Origin: a virus
DNA length: 26,465 nucleotides
Virus record (IMG/VR): IMGVR_UViG_3300031857_015216
Location: 1-26,465 of that record
Strand: one strand, 5' to 3'
In this document: piece by piece, positions 1-7,224 of the stretch
Layout of the letters: every line of letters starts with the position of its first letter
Position numbering within the stretch: position 1 is the first letter of the stretch
Notes under the pieces: model-generated
What the model saw: the letters and a program-made list of their open reading frames with translations, nothing else
What the model was told of the DNA's origin: nothing
Database searches by the model: none
Position numbers and translations under genes: made by a program

Positions 1-1451
1 TCGGGTTCGTCCCGGTCACGCGGCGGCGGAGCGTCTCTCGGCTCCGCGCCCGACACGATACCACGGGAGCCGGGCGTAAGCCACGGCCACCGCGTCCCTT
101 GGCACAGTTCCGCGAACGCGCCGGAGGAGGAGTCGGCTTGGTCGTCGTGAGCGCCGCCCGCGAACGCAACCTCCAGTTCGTCGAACCACGGACCGTTCCA
201 CGCGGCGCGTACGATCGACACGTTCCCGGCTTGGCATTGGGCGGCGAACGGGCGGAAGCGCGTCTCCTTCGCGCCCGTGGACGGCTTGAACGTGACCGAC
301 CATCCGGCGAGGCGGCGCGTGAGGTAGCTCGCGTACATCTCGCCGTTCGATCCCGGCTCCTTCTCCACGACGATCGGCACGCCCCGCCCGTCCATCGTCG
401 CGCATCGGATGATCGCGTCGTCCACGTCCTGAGCGGTGCCCCGGAGGCGCTCGACGTGTTCAACGACGTACCGCTCCTCGCGCGTCCGCATCCCGAGCGT
501 GCCCACGGCGTAGTCCCGGTCCATGGACTTGAGCCGTCCGGGGCGCGTCTTTGACGCCGCGAGATCCCAATAGCGCACCCTGGCAGAGTGCAGGGCGGGA
601 GGAACGTCGATCGTCTGGACCCAGGATCGGTTGAACAACCCGGACCCCTCGCGCAGCGGCTTCGCGTCGTATGCAGCCGCCCAGATGGCGGGAAGCATTG
701 CGTTCTGCCCGTCGCCGTTCGGACCGTCGCGCCAACTGATCCACTCGGCGGCGGGGTGCAAGTCCTCGCAAAGAACCTCGCCCGGGGCGCGTCCCATCGG
801 GTCGTCCTCGCGGGCAAACGCGGGGAGGACGATGGAGTCCCATCCACCGCCCCGGATGAACTCTCCGAACAGGTCGTCATCGTGCCAGCGAGTGTTGATG
901 CCCCAGATGTTGCCACGCTTCGCGAGACGCCCAACAAGAACGGCGTAGAACGCCTCCTTCACCTTCTGCCGATGCGACGCGCTGAAAGCCTCGTCCGCGT
1001 TCATGTAAAGGTCGTCGATGATGATGTCCGTGTATCCCCAGCCGTTGATCGTGCCGGTGATGCCCGCCGCCATGCAGTAGCCGCCAGCGGTCGTTTCGAA
1101 TAGGTCTTCTGTTCGCTTCCCGAGCTTCGTCCGTAGCCCGTTCTCCTCGCTCGCGAAGAGGTCGCGGTTCGCGCGGACGGATCGAGCGGCGAGGGACGCG
1201 GAGTAGCTGACCACGAGGATGCGCCGCGTCGGGTCTAGTTCGAGCATCCACGCCGCCATCCATTGCGCGAATAGGAGGGACTTACCGCATTGAAATGGCA
1301 TGGAGACAAGGAGCCGCACGCCCCGGCGCGAGTAGGCGTCCGCGATCCGGTTGGATAGAAACCGGATGTGGGGGTAGCGGATGAACGTGCCGCGAGACAG
1401 CTTCTCAGCGAAGCGGGCCGGGTCGGCAAGGTGAGCGGGCGGGAACTGCAC
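1..1451 (-). CDS. terL: Terminase large subunit (C-terminus cut by window edge)
   Basis: ATP-driven DNA packaging motor and headful or cos nuclease. The reading frame is open from 1451 to the left edge (483 codons). The ATPase domain shows a Walker A MPFQCGKS at residues 51-58, a Walker B IIIDD near 143-147 and the terminase coupling motif TRWHDDDL near 187-194. The nuclease domain shows YWDLA (D296), VVEKEPGSNG (E363) and HDDQAD (D436/D437), the three acidic RNase H-fold motifs. No ATG occurs in the right place: the frame opens after the TAG at 1533-1535. GTG at 1449-1451 is the best start because it begins just before the conserved region; a TTG about 20 bases upstream is an alternative, and neither has a strong Shine-Dalgarno. 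Gene order (small zinc protein upstream, candidate small subunit further upstream) fits a packaging module. The identification is secure; the start is not. Confidence 0.95.
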   Translation of the reverse strand, partial: MQFPPAHLADPARFAEKLSRGTFIRYPHIRFLSNRIADAYSRRGVRLLVSMPFQCGKSLLFAQWMAAWMLELDPTRRILVVSYSASLAARSVRANRDLFASEENGLRTKLGKRTEDLFETTAGGYCMAAGITGTINGWGYTDIIIDDLYMNADEAFSASHRQKVKEAFYAVLVGRLAKRGNIWGINTRWHDDDLFGEFIRGGGWDSIVLPAFAREDDPMGRAPGEVLCEDLHPAAEWISWRDGPNGDGQNAMLPAIWAAAYDAKPLREGSGLFNRSWVQTIDVPPALHSARVRYWDLAASKTRPGRLKSMDRDYAVGTLGMRTREERYVVEHVERLRGTAQDVDDAIIRCATMDGRGVPIVVEKEPGSNGEMYASYLTRRLAGWSVTFKPSTGAKETRFRPFAAQCQAGNVSIVRAAWNGPWFDELEVAFAGGAHDDQADSSSGAFAELCQGTRWPWLTPGSRGIVSGAEPRDAPPPRDRDEP

Positions 1452-1532
1452 GCCCGGAAGTCTACCCGACGCCCCCGCCAACGAAAGCGCCCGAGCCGGA
1501 GCCCGGGCGTTCGTGCCGTTCGCGCGGGGAGC

Positions 1533-1685
1533 CTACGCGGGCGGGGGGTTTTCCCATGTACGCGACTTCTTCCGCGCCCGGGCCTCCCGCCTCGCCCGGT
1601 TCCGGGCCTCGCGGTTCTTCTCCTCGTGACGGGCGCGGGCGCGGCGGAGCGGCTCCGGGTCGTGTCCGCATTGGGGGCACTTCAT
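1533..1685 (-). CDS. Small zinc-ribbon-like protein, 50 aa
   Basis: Unrecognised. It begins MKCPQCG, a CxxC knuckle at residues 3-6, followed by a strongly basic, Arg/Glu-rich helix (residues about 12-42). This suggests a small metal- and nucleic-acid-binding protein; the second Cys pair of a full zinc ribbon is missing, so it may dimerise or be structural only. The start ATG overlaps the upstream gene's TGA (ATGA at 1685-1682), which supports translation. It ends 81 bases before the terminase start, in the same frame as the terminase. Confidence 0.7.
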   Translation of the reverse strand: MKCPQCGHDPEPLRRARARHEEKNREARNRARREARARKKSRTWENPPPA

Positions 1686-1909
1686 GACGACACCGGGCGC
1701 ACAGGTCCGACCCTGCCGAACTTGGGAGGAGGGATGACGGGTCCGAGAGCCCTGCAGTCCTCGCAGTACCATCGCCACTCGACGCGCGGGCGAACGCTGC
1801 CCGTGCTGAGCGTGACCGGGTTCGCGCCGCGATGATCGCAGGCGACCTGCCGGGCGTCGTGTTCGCACCCAGCGGGGAACGTGTACCACTTCTTGCCGCC
1901 GTCGGTCAC
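1682..1909 (-). CDS. Small Cys/His-containing protein, 75 aa
   Basis: Unrecognised. GTG start shown by a GTGA overlap with the upstream gene (1909-1906) and by an ATGA overlap at its end. Residues about 14-30 carry a C/H cluster (CEHD...CDH) and a later CEDC pair near residue 55 with Trp-rich flanks, a pattern that fits one zinc site. The C-terminus is Pro/Gly-rich. Function unknown. Confidence 0.7.
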   Translation of the reverse strand: MTDGGKKWYTFPAGCEHDARQVACDHRGANPVTLSTGSVRPRVEWRWYCEDCRALGPVIPPPKFGRVGPVRPVSS

Positions 1910-2202
1910 CGTCCACCCCCCGCCGCCCAAACGCCCACGGCGACGATGGCGAACAGGAGCCCCGCGACGATCAGGAGCCGGACGACCCCGTCCCCGTCGT
2001 CCACCACGTCCTCCGGCTCCCGCCCCTGCCCGCCCTCGACCACGGCAAGCGGGCTCTCCTCGCCGTGCAGCGCGGCGCCGGCGACGTTCGGGAGCGGCAC
2101 CGGGAGCCCGCAGAACTCGCACCGCTCGTCCCCGGTCCAGGGGTCGCGGATGGTGATCCGGGAGGCGCAGCACGCGCCGATCTTCGACAGGGGGGCGGTC
2201 AT
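1906..2202 (-). CDS. One-TM protein with Cys cluster, 98 aa
   Basis: Unrecognised. The N-terminal third has CC at about residues 11-12 and CEFC near 29-32, a possible zinc site. A long acidic stretch (EPEDVVDDGDG) leads into a single C-terminal hydrophobic helix (about residues 73-92, LLIVAGLLFAIVAVGVWA). The topology would be a cytoplasmic metal-binding head with a C-terminal membrane anchor. It is linked to both neighbours by 4-base overlaps (ATGA at 2202, GTGA at 1909). Confidence 0.72.
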   Translation of the reverse strand: MTAPLSKIGACCASRITIRDPWTGDERCEFCGLPVPLPNVAGAALHGEESPLAVVEGGQGREPEDVVDDGDGVVRLLIVAGLLFAIVAVGVWAAGGGR

Positions 2203-2450
2203 CGGGCACCCGCCTTCCGGGAGTCGTCCCATCCCAGCGCGTCGGCGTAATCCGCATCGCAGACCGCCTTGCGGTCCCAGCCCGGCAAGTCCGCCGCCGA
2301 GAACACGTCCGCCCACGTCGTCTCGTCGTCGTCCGTCGCCAGCCCGTGCGGGTTGAAGACGATCGGCTCCATCGGTCCAGCGCCGGGCATCGCGTCCCGG
2401 AGTCCGCCGACGATCCACGCTCGCGCCCGCTCCCGTGTCATCTTCGCCAT
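2199..2450 (-). CDS. Small acidic hypothetical protein, 83 aa
   Basis: Unrecognised. Starts MAKMTRERARAWIVGG with a strong GAGGAGAGA ribosome site 6-10 bases upstream. The second half is acidic with Trp/Asp-rich segments (TTWADVF, GWDRKAVCDADYADALGWDD). No TM or zinc site. The start at 2450 was preferred over an upstream in-frame codon because of the ribosome site. Its stop overlaps the next start (ATGA). Confidence 0.75.
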   Translation of the reverse strand: MAKMTRERARAWIVGGLRDAMPGAGPMEPIVFNPHGLATDDDETTWADVFSAADLPGWDRKAVCDADYADALGWDDSRKAGAR

Positions 2451-2512
2451 CGTTCTCTCTCCTCGCGGCTCCCGCCGCCTTCCTCCGCCCCCGCCGAAGT
2501 GACGGGGAGCAA

Positions 2513-2788
2513 TCACGCCGCGCTGATGTGCGCGAGCGAGATGCAAACCTCACCCTTGCCGTGACGCACCCAAGCGCCGTTCGCGGTCGCGCGGAACCAC
2601 CCCGCGTGCTTCGCCGTGTACTTCGTCGAGCGCGTCATCGTCGTGACGTAGACCGAGCGGCCCTCGGTAAGCCGGGCGACGATCCAAGCGACCATCCGCT
2701 TGTTCGTCTGCCAGGAAGCGAAACGCCCGCGCTTCATCGCCGCGTTGCTGGTCGTCGTCTTCCGCGTGGCCGTCGTCGTGTTCGTCAT
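2513..2788 (-). CDS. Basic Thr-rich small protein, 91 aa
   Basis: Unrecognised. The N-terminus is rich in Thr, Lys and Arg (MTNTTTATRKTTTSN), and the body is strongly basic with a conserved-looking end (GKGEVCISLAHI). It may bind nucleic acid. The start is ATG 2788, or a TTG two codons upstream; no clear ribosome site is visible. It is the first gene after the 177-base gap downstream of the candidate small terminase gene, so it may have its own promoter. Confidence 0.7.
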   Translation of the reverse strand: MTNTTTATRKTTTSNAAMKRGRFASWQTNKRMVAWIVARLTEGRSVYVTTMTRSTKYTAKHAGWFRATANGAWVRHGKGEVCISLAHISAA

Positions 2789-2965
2789 GCCCAAAGGATA
2801 CGATATCGGGACGCGGATGCAAGGGGGTTCCGGAGATTTATTTTCGGAGGCGGCGCGGATGAAATCGGGAGCCTGCCCCCCGGCGAAAACTTGCTGACGA
2901 TCCGGCAGCCGCGCTATGAGGGAACCTACGGAGGGTGTCGAGCCGAAGGCGAGTAGCTGAACCCG
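2789..2965. other. Intergenic gap, 177 bases
   Basis: No convincing gene on either strand. It contains the only AT-rich patch of the neighbourhood (2833-2846) and a small GCC-TTC-GGC hairpin near 2944-2952. It separates the candidate small terminase gene from the genes leading to the large terminase and could hold a leftward promoter. Confidence 0.6.
2836..2864 (-). promoter_or_regulatory. Possible leftward promoter
   Basis: On the minus strand TTTCAT (2864-2859) and ATAAAT (2841-2836) are separated by 17 bases, in the single AT-rich patch of an otherwise G+C-rich gap, upstream of the gene starting at 2788. Match to sigma-70-type consensus is moderate only. Confidence 0.35.
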
Positions 2966-3580
2966 CTATGCGTCCGCCCGCTTCGCCGCCGCCGCCTCCA
3001 TGCGGTCCAGCAGTTCCCGGTACAGCCGCGACGCCTCCGGGTCGCTCGCTATCGTCGCCGCGAGGTCGTGCGCGCTCGGGCCGGATGTCGCCTGCGCGAT
3101 GGCGGCGACGTTGACCGTCGTCGAGCCCTTGCCGCCGAGGATGCCCGCCGCCTCAAGCGCCACCTTCGACGACGCCAGCGCCACGCGAGCCGCGTCCGCG
3201 TGCATCGGCGTCTCGAACGTGCGGACCTTCACGAACTGGCTCACGGTCGTTGCCGCGTCGGTCACCGTCTCCGCGAGAGACAGCGCCGCCTCCGCGCGAG
3301 CCCGCTCCCACTCCGGGAGGGCGCACCGCTCGCAGAACCGACGGAACATGTCGAGCGCCTTCGCCGGGGCGAGCGACGCGGCTCCGCGATGCGCCTTGTA
3401 ACCGTAGTCCGGGTGCGTCGCCACGGTCACGAAAGCCGCGAGCGGAGCGGCTCCGGAGGCTCGCAGCTTGCGCCACTCCGTGAGCCTAAGCGCGTCGAAG
3501 CTGGACAGCCTCGTGCCCGCGCGCGCGGACGCAAGGGCTTTGCCGTAACTGCCTTCGGAGACGAGCGCCATCGGGCTCAT
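2966..3580 (-). CDS. Candidate terminase small subunit, 204 aa
   Basis: Probable DNA-recognition subunit of the packaging terminase. It is mostly helical and Ala-rich; the motif LEAAGILGGKGSTTVNVAAI near residues 141-160 is of a kind I associate with phage small-terminase-like proteins, and the C-terminal helix (ASRLYRELLDRMEAAAAK) could oligomerise. A CERC pair lies near residues 82-85. Start ATG 3580 has GGATCGGAG upstream and overlaps the preceding TGA (ATGA). Position upstream of terL fits, although five small genes intervene, which is unusual. Family assignment rests on pattern and context. Confidence 0.6.
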   Translation of the reverse strand: MSPMALVSEGSYGKALASARAGTRLSSFDALRLTEWRKLRASGAAPLAAFVTVATHPDYGYKAHRGAASLAPAKALDMFRRFCERCALPEWERARAEAALSLAETVTDAATTVSQFVKVRTFETPMHADAARVALASSKVALEAAGILGGKGSTTVNVAAIAQATSGPSAHDLAATIASDPEASRLYRELLDRMEAAAAKRADA

Positions 3581-3816
3581 GGCTCCGATCCTACCGCGCC
3601 GGGGGCGTCAACGGTAGCGCGGCGTCCGGCTGGGCAAGCGCATGTGATCGCGGCGATGGTGCATCTGCGCCACCTTGCGACCCCAAGGCAGGCGTCATCG
3701 GCTCCGCAGGATGGGCAGACTACGGAATGCTGATCGTAGCTCCCGACCTTGAGCGCCCGAGCCTCGAACGCGATGCGGATCAAGTCGTGCCCCACACCGT
3801 CAATCGCCGCCTTCAT
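3577..3816 (-). CDS. Small zinc-finger-like protein, 79 aa
   Basis: Unrecognised. CPSCGADDAC (about residues 34-43) and a later ITCAC (about 57-61) form a possible four-Cys zinc site; the flanks hold basic residues (RWRRC). ATGA overlaps at both ends show coupled translation with its neighbours. Confidence 0.75.
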   Translation of the reverse strand: MKAAIDGVGHDLIRIAFEARALKVGSYDQHSVVCPSCGADDACLGVARWRRCTIAAITCACPAGRRATVDAPGAVGSEP

Positions 3817-4013
3817 CCGAACAGCCCTCCCTGCTTCGCGTCCCGCGCCGCCGCGAGCTTCGCCCGGTGGATCGCCACGACGACGGCTTCGCACCCGACG
3901 AACTCGGACGCAGCCGCCTCCTCCGCCTGCGAGCGGGGCATCCGGGCTTCGAACTCGCGGACGGCGGCGCGTTCGGTCCATGCGGCGATGACCTCGGCGT
4001 CCGGGCGCGTCAC
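3813..4013 (-). CDS. Small helical protein, 66 aa
   Basis: Unrecognised. Start GTG 4013 is set by the GTGA overlap with the upstream stop. The product is a charged, Ala-rich helix throughout (VREFEARMPRSQAEEAAA) ending in KQGGLFG. The terminal GGLFG resembles, loosely, clamp- or polymerase-binding tails, but this is weak. Confidence 0.7.
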   Translation of the reverse strand: MTRPDAEVIAAWTERAAVREFEARMPRSQAEEAAASEFVGCEAVVVAIHRAKLAAARDAKQGGLFG

Positions 4014-4285
4014 GGCTTCGGCTCCGGGCAATGCACCGGGCACCCCATCGTGAACACGAACTGCCCCGGCACGCCCCGGAAGCCCCGTCCGTGCCCGTTG
4101 TCGAGGACCGGGCACCAACACCCGGCGTCCACGGCGGCGCGGGAGCCGGGGTTCGGTGGTGCGGACCCATCTCCGTACCCTCCCGAGGGGCGATCGTCGG
4201 AAATAGGCCCGTTTCCGGCGGTTTTCAGGGCATCCGGTCCCGGTTCTCGCCTTGGCGGAGACTGCCCGTCTCTCTGGTCAAACAT
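4010..4285 (-). CDS. Cys-containing hypothetical protein, 91 aa
   Basis: Unrecognised. N-terminal half is polar and probably disordered (Pro, Gly, Asp-rich). The C-terminal half has CWCPVLDNGHG and MGCPVHCPE, four or five Cys plus His, likely a single metal site. ATG 4285 has GGAGGAG 5 bases upstream; a GTG directly before it is an alternative. Overlaps the upstream gene by 8 bases and the downstream start by GTGA. Confidence 0.7.
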   Translation of the reverse strand: MFDQRDGQSPPRREPGPDALKTAGNGPISDDRPSGGYGDGSAPPNPGSRAAVDAGCWCPVLDNGHGRGFRGVPGQFVFTMGCPVHCPEPKP

Positions 4286-4499
4286 CACGTCTCCTCCGGG
4301 GCTTCCGCCCCTTCCGCTTCCAGTTCAGGTCCACCGTCGCATCCCGCACCCTCTCCCAGTTCACGTCCTCCGGCCACGCCTCGGCGGGGGTCGCGAGGGT
4401 GAGTTCGGCGGGGGCGGCGCGGCGGCAGGGGAGGCTCCCGAAGCGGGCGAGGAGGCGTTCCCAGTTGGCGCGGAGGGCTGGGATGTCGGCTTCGCTCAT
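4278..4499 (-). CDS. Small basic protein, 73 aa
   Basis: Unrecognised. MSEADIPALRANWERLLARFG start, a middle segment with one Cys, and a very basic tail (KRKGRKPRRRR). Possibly binds nucleic acid. ATGA overlap with the upstream gene. The first residues (MSEAD) match the start of the upstream gene's product, perhaps only coincidence. Confidence 0.72.
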   Translation of the reverse strand: MSEADIPALRANWERLLARFGSLPCRRAAPAELTLATPAEAWPEDVNWERVRDATVDLNWKRKGRKPRRRRDV

Positions 4500-4837
4500 G
4501 TCTCGCCTCCCGTCTCGCCGCGCTTCCACGCGCACCCATCCTCGAAACACGGGATGCGGTAAGTCCCGATGCCGAAGCGGTGCCCACAGGCGAAGCCGGG
4601 GACGCCGTTGATCTCGACCACCGTCCCGGACCGACCCTCGTCGGTCTTCTCCCCGAGGTTCCAGCGGTTGCACGCCGCCTTCCACGCCGCGATCTCCTCG
4701 GGGGAGCAGCACTCCCCGTCGGGAGAGTAGTTGCGCGGATCGCCACCGGGGAAGTAGCCGTAGCCCATGATCCAGCCGTCCTGACACTCGCAGGACTGCG
4801 GCACGTTGTCCTGCCAGAACTCGTCCGCTTCGCTCAC
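4496..4837 (-). CDS. Cys-rich hypothetical protein, 113 aa
   Basis: Unrecognised. About nine Cys, including CECQDGW near residues 16-22, GECCSPEE near 38-45, CGHRFGIG near 88 and CFEDGC near 100-105, so it may hold two metal sites or disulfides. No signal peptide, so zinc binding is more likely. GTG 4837 has GGAGGAG immediately upstream; the longer frame is rejected because it would overlap the preceding gene deeply. Confidence 0.75.
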   Translation of the reverse strand: MSEADEFWQDNVPQSCECQDGWIMGYGYFPGGDPRNYSPDGECCSPEEIAAWKAACNRWNLGEKTDEGRSGTVVEINGVPGFACGHRFGIGTYRIPCFEDGCAWKRGETGGET

Positions 4838-5277
4838 GTCTCCTCCCTCCCCGCCTCGCGGTCCGCCTTGCGCTTGACGATCCGCTGGGCGGCGTCGAGG
4901 GCTTCGCGGAGGCGGGCGACTTCGGCTTCCGCCTTCTTCCAGTCCGCGCAGAACCGATCGGCGGCGGCGTTCATGGCGTTCCACGCCTCGCGCCACTTGC
5001 AGACATCGCCGTTGAGTCGGAGCAACTCCTGACCGACAAGCCCAAGCCGGGACCACTCCGTCTCGCCCGCCTCGTTCGGAGCCCCCTCGGGTGCGTCCAT
5101 CATGTCGAGCTTCACGGCGAGGGCGTTCCGGTAGGTGATGAAGTCGCGGGTGAGCCGCTCGTTCTCATCCCTCAGCCTCCGCACCTCCGCGACGAGGGCG
5201 AGCCCGTCCTGCCGGATCTCCTCGGTGTAGACGCGGTTCATCCGCTCCTCGACCTCCGCGAGTTCCTCGGGCGTCAT
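4834..5277 (-). CDS. Coiled-coil hypothetical protein, 147 aa
   Basis: Unrecognised. Heptad-rich Glu/Leu/Arg helices at residues about 3-48 and 110-140 (LVAEVRRLRDENERL; AEAEVARLREALDAA) predict two coiled coils around a short central segment. Strong ribosome site (GGGAGGGGAAC) before ATG 5277. Overlaps the next gene by GTGA. Probably oligomeric; no enzymatic motif. Confidence 0.78.
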   Translation of the reverse strand: MTPEELAEVEERMNRVYTEEIRQDGLALVAEVRRLRDENERLTRDFITYRNALAVKLDMMDAPEGAPNEAGETEWSRLGLVGQELLRLNGDVCKWREAWNAMNAAADRFCADWKKAEAEVARLREALDAAQRIVKRKADREAGREET

Positions 5278-5456
5278 GTTCCCCTCCCGTTCATGCCGTC
5301 AAGCGCGGCGAGCGCCCGGCGGCGTGTCTCCTTGTCCCCGTCCCGGTAGAGCGCCAGCCACGCATTTCGCTGGATCACGTCCGCCCGAGACAGTTCCCGC
5401 AGCCCGCGACGCACACGCTCGCGGTTCAGCCTGCGGAGTTGTGAAACGTCGATCAT
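5274..5456 (-). CDS. Small basic helical protein, 60 aa
   Basis: Unrecognised. MIDVSQLRRLNRERVRRGL start, Arg-rich helices and an RRRALAALDGMNGRG end. Start is fixed by ATGA overlap with the upstream gene (5456-5453). Possibly a nucleic-acid or protein-binding adaptor. Confidence 0.72.
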   Translation of the reverse strand: MIDVSQLRRLNRERVRRGLRELSRADVIQRNAWLALYRDGDKETRRRALAALDGMNGRGT

Positions 5457-5917
5457 GTCCCGTACCTCCCGTCCGCGACCACGATGCGCGGAACCATCTC
5501 GCACGCCTCCGGCGCGTATGCCCACACGGTCGCGCCGCCGACGACGCCTTCCGGGAACCGCCGGAGCAGTTCCGCCGCGTAAAACGGTCGCGCCTCGGGG
5601 CGCATCCTAGTTCCCGGAGCCACAGGTTGCGCCGCCGTGGAAGCGGAGACGTTGTCATGTAGGTCCGCGAGGTCGAGCGCCGGGGCGCGAACGACGTGCG
5701 AGTCGTCGGCGCGGGCGAGCGCGACCTGCAAGGCGTTCATCTGCGACCCCGTAAGCGGGACGTACTCCGTTGCGACGGGGTACTCCGGGAACGTGTCGAG
5801 CGAGGTTGGACCCGTCGCGAGGATTGCGAGTAGCTCCGCCGCCGAGACGCCAAATTCCGACGCCGTGAGCGTCAGCCCGCGACGGAGAACCCATGCCCGC
5901 GTGTCTTCGCCGCTCAT
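5453..5917 (-). CDS. Hypothetical protein next to helicase, 154 aa
   Basis: Unrecognised. Helical N-terminal half (LTLTASEFGVSAAELLAIL), then a mixed region; a conserved-looking C-terminal block (FYAAELLRRFPEGVVGGATVW) and the ending IVVADGRYGT suggest a small folded domain. Translationally coupled to the DnaB gene by ATGA, so it could act in replication, but nothing in the sequence proves it. Confidence 0.75.
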   Translation of the reverse strand: MSGEDTRAWVLRRGLTLTASEFGVSAAELLAILATGPTSLDTFPEYPVATEYVPLTGSQMNALQVALARADDSHVVRAPALDLADLHDNVSASTAAQPVAPGTRMRPEARPFYAAELLRRFPEGVVGGATVWAYAPEACEMVPRIVVADGRYGT

Positions 5918-7224
5918 GCCGTGAACCTGTCGCGTTCTTCGTGGAACCGCTGCGCCGGACCTTCGAACGTGAACGGCACGACGCCGAGGGGACCGCCGCG
6001 ATGCTTCACGACGATCAGTTGAGAGCCCTCCGGCGTCGTGTCGCTGTTCGCGTCGGAAGCCGTCGTGTCCGTCACGTCGGGACGATGGATCATCACGACC
6101 ATGTGCGCGTCGGACTCGATGTTGCCGGACTCGCGAAGGTCGGACGCGGACGGCTTCCTCGATGACCGCGTCATCTCGCGGTTGATCGCGCAGGGCGCGA
6201 GAACCGGGCAACCGAGTTCCTTCGCGAGTTCGGACAGCGCCGTCGAGACGTGCGCCACTTCCTGTTCGCGGTTCCCGTACCGGGCTCCCGGCTCGCCCTT
6301 GACCCGTTGCAGGTAGTCCACGACGAGGAGCTTCAACCCGTGCGCGTGCTTGTGGTGAAGCGCGATAGCGCGGATCGCGGACACGCTGGCCGACACGGGC
6401 TCGATGACGTGGAACGACGGCATCTGACTCAGGTGCATCGAAGCCTTGACGACCTTGTCCTCAACTTCCTTCGTCACGAACCCGGAGCGGAGCCCGGCGA
6501 CCTGAACGCCGCACTCCTGAGCGATCAGCACTCGGCACACCTCCTCCCGCGTCATTTCGAGGGACACGAGGAGGACCGGGTCGGAGCGCCCGACGTGCCG
6601 GGCAATCTGGATGCAGAGCGAGGTCTTCCCGACGCCGGGGCGAGCGCCGACGACGACGAGCCCCTCCGGGATGCCGCCGAACATGGAGTCAAAGACCGGG
6701 AGCCCGGTTTCGAGGTAGCGCGACTTGATGCCGCCGTGTTCCATCGCGTTGCAGATCTCGAACAACATCGCGCCGATCGTGTGGTCCGTCTGCCCGACGC
6801 GGAGACACGCAGAGAGCTTCGCAATCGCGTTCCCGAGGAGTTCGTGCGGCTTGTCCACCCCGGCGTCGAGTGAGTCCGCCACGGAACGCGCGGTCGCCCG
6901 CATCCGGCGCAGGATCGCCGCGTCCCGGATGCGTGTCGCGTAGAACTCGGCGTTCTCGGCGGAAACTCCCGCCTTGCTGATGAACGAGGACAGCCCCTCG
7001 ATGCCGCCGAACAGACTGAGGCGGTTGGACTTCGTCAGCGAGTCCACGAGGGTTCCCACGTCCACCTGTCGGTGCCCGTCCCACACGTCGCGCACGGCGG
7101 CAACGAAGGCGGAGGCAATGGCGTCCGTGAAGTCGGACGGATCGACCGTGGCGAAGACGAGAGCGCGGTCCTGATGCGTCGCGTGGATCAGGATGTGGCA
7201 GAGAGCCTCTTCGTCCCGGTTCAA
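5914..7224 (-). CDS. dnaB: DnaB-type replicative helicase
   Basis: Hexameric 5'-3' replicative helicase. N-terminal helical collar domain (about 1-110), linker, then a RecA-fold: Walker A GARPGVGKTS (193-202), Walker B LLVVDYLQ (299-306), DLRESGNIESDA (362-373) and the arginine-finger region KHRGGPLG (407-414). At 436 aa it is near the usual length. Odd point: where DnaB proteins have the gamma-phosphate-sensing SQLNR, this one reads PCAINRE (residues 344-350), so the glutamine is replaced. The start is TTG, placed by a 4-base TTGA overlap with the initiator-like gene (7224-7221); no good ATG exists. It probably depends on coupled translation. Confidence 0.95.
   Translation of the reverse strand: MNRDEEALCHILIHATHQDRALVFATVDPSDFTDAIASAFVAAVRDVWDGHRQVDVGTLVDSLTKSNRLSLFGGIEGLSSFISKAGVSAENAEFYATRIRDAAILRRMRATARSVADSLDAGVDKPHELLGNAIAKLSACLRVGQTDHTIGAMLFEICNAMEHGGIKSRYLETGLPVFDSMFGGIPEGLVVVGARPGVGKTSLCIQIARHVGRSDPVLLVSLEMTREEVCRVLIAQECGVQVAGLRSGFVTKEVEDKVVKASMHLSQMPSFHVIEPVSASVSAIRAIALHHKHAHGLKLLVVDYLQRVKGEPGARYGNREQEVAHVSTALSELAKELGCPVLAPCAINREMTRSSRKPSASDLRESGNIESDAHMVVMIHRPDVTDTTASDANSDTTPEGSQLIVVKHRGGPLGVVPFTFEGPAQRFHEERDRFTA

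Noticed and set aside
16-405. Long Arg-rich ORFs on both strands at the left end (also 460-843, 877-1263, 1235-1429)
   Set aside because: All are other-frame shadows of the terminase gene, which has the proper motifs.
3068-3733. Plus-strand ORFs opposite the candidate small terminase gene and neighbours
   Set aside because: High-G+C shadows with Arg/Pro/Ala-rich, low-complexity translations and no ribosome site.
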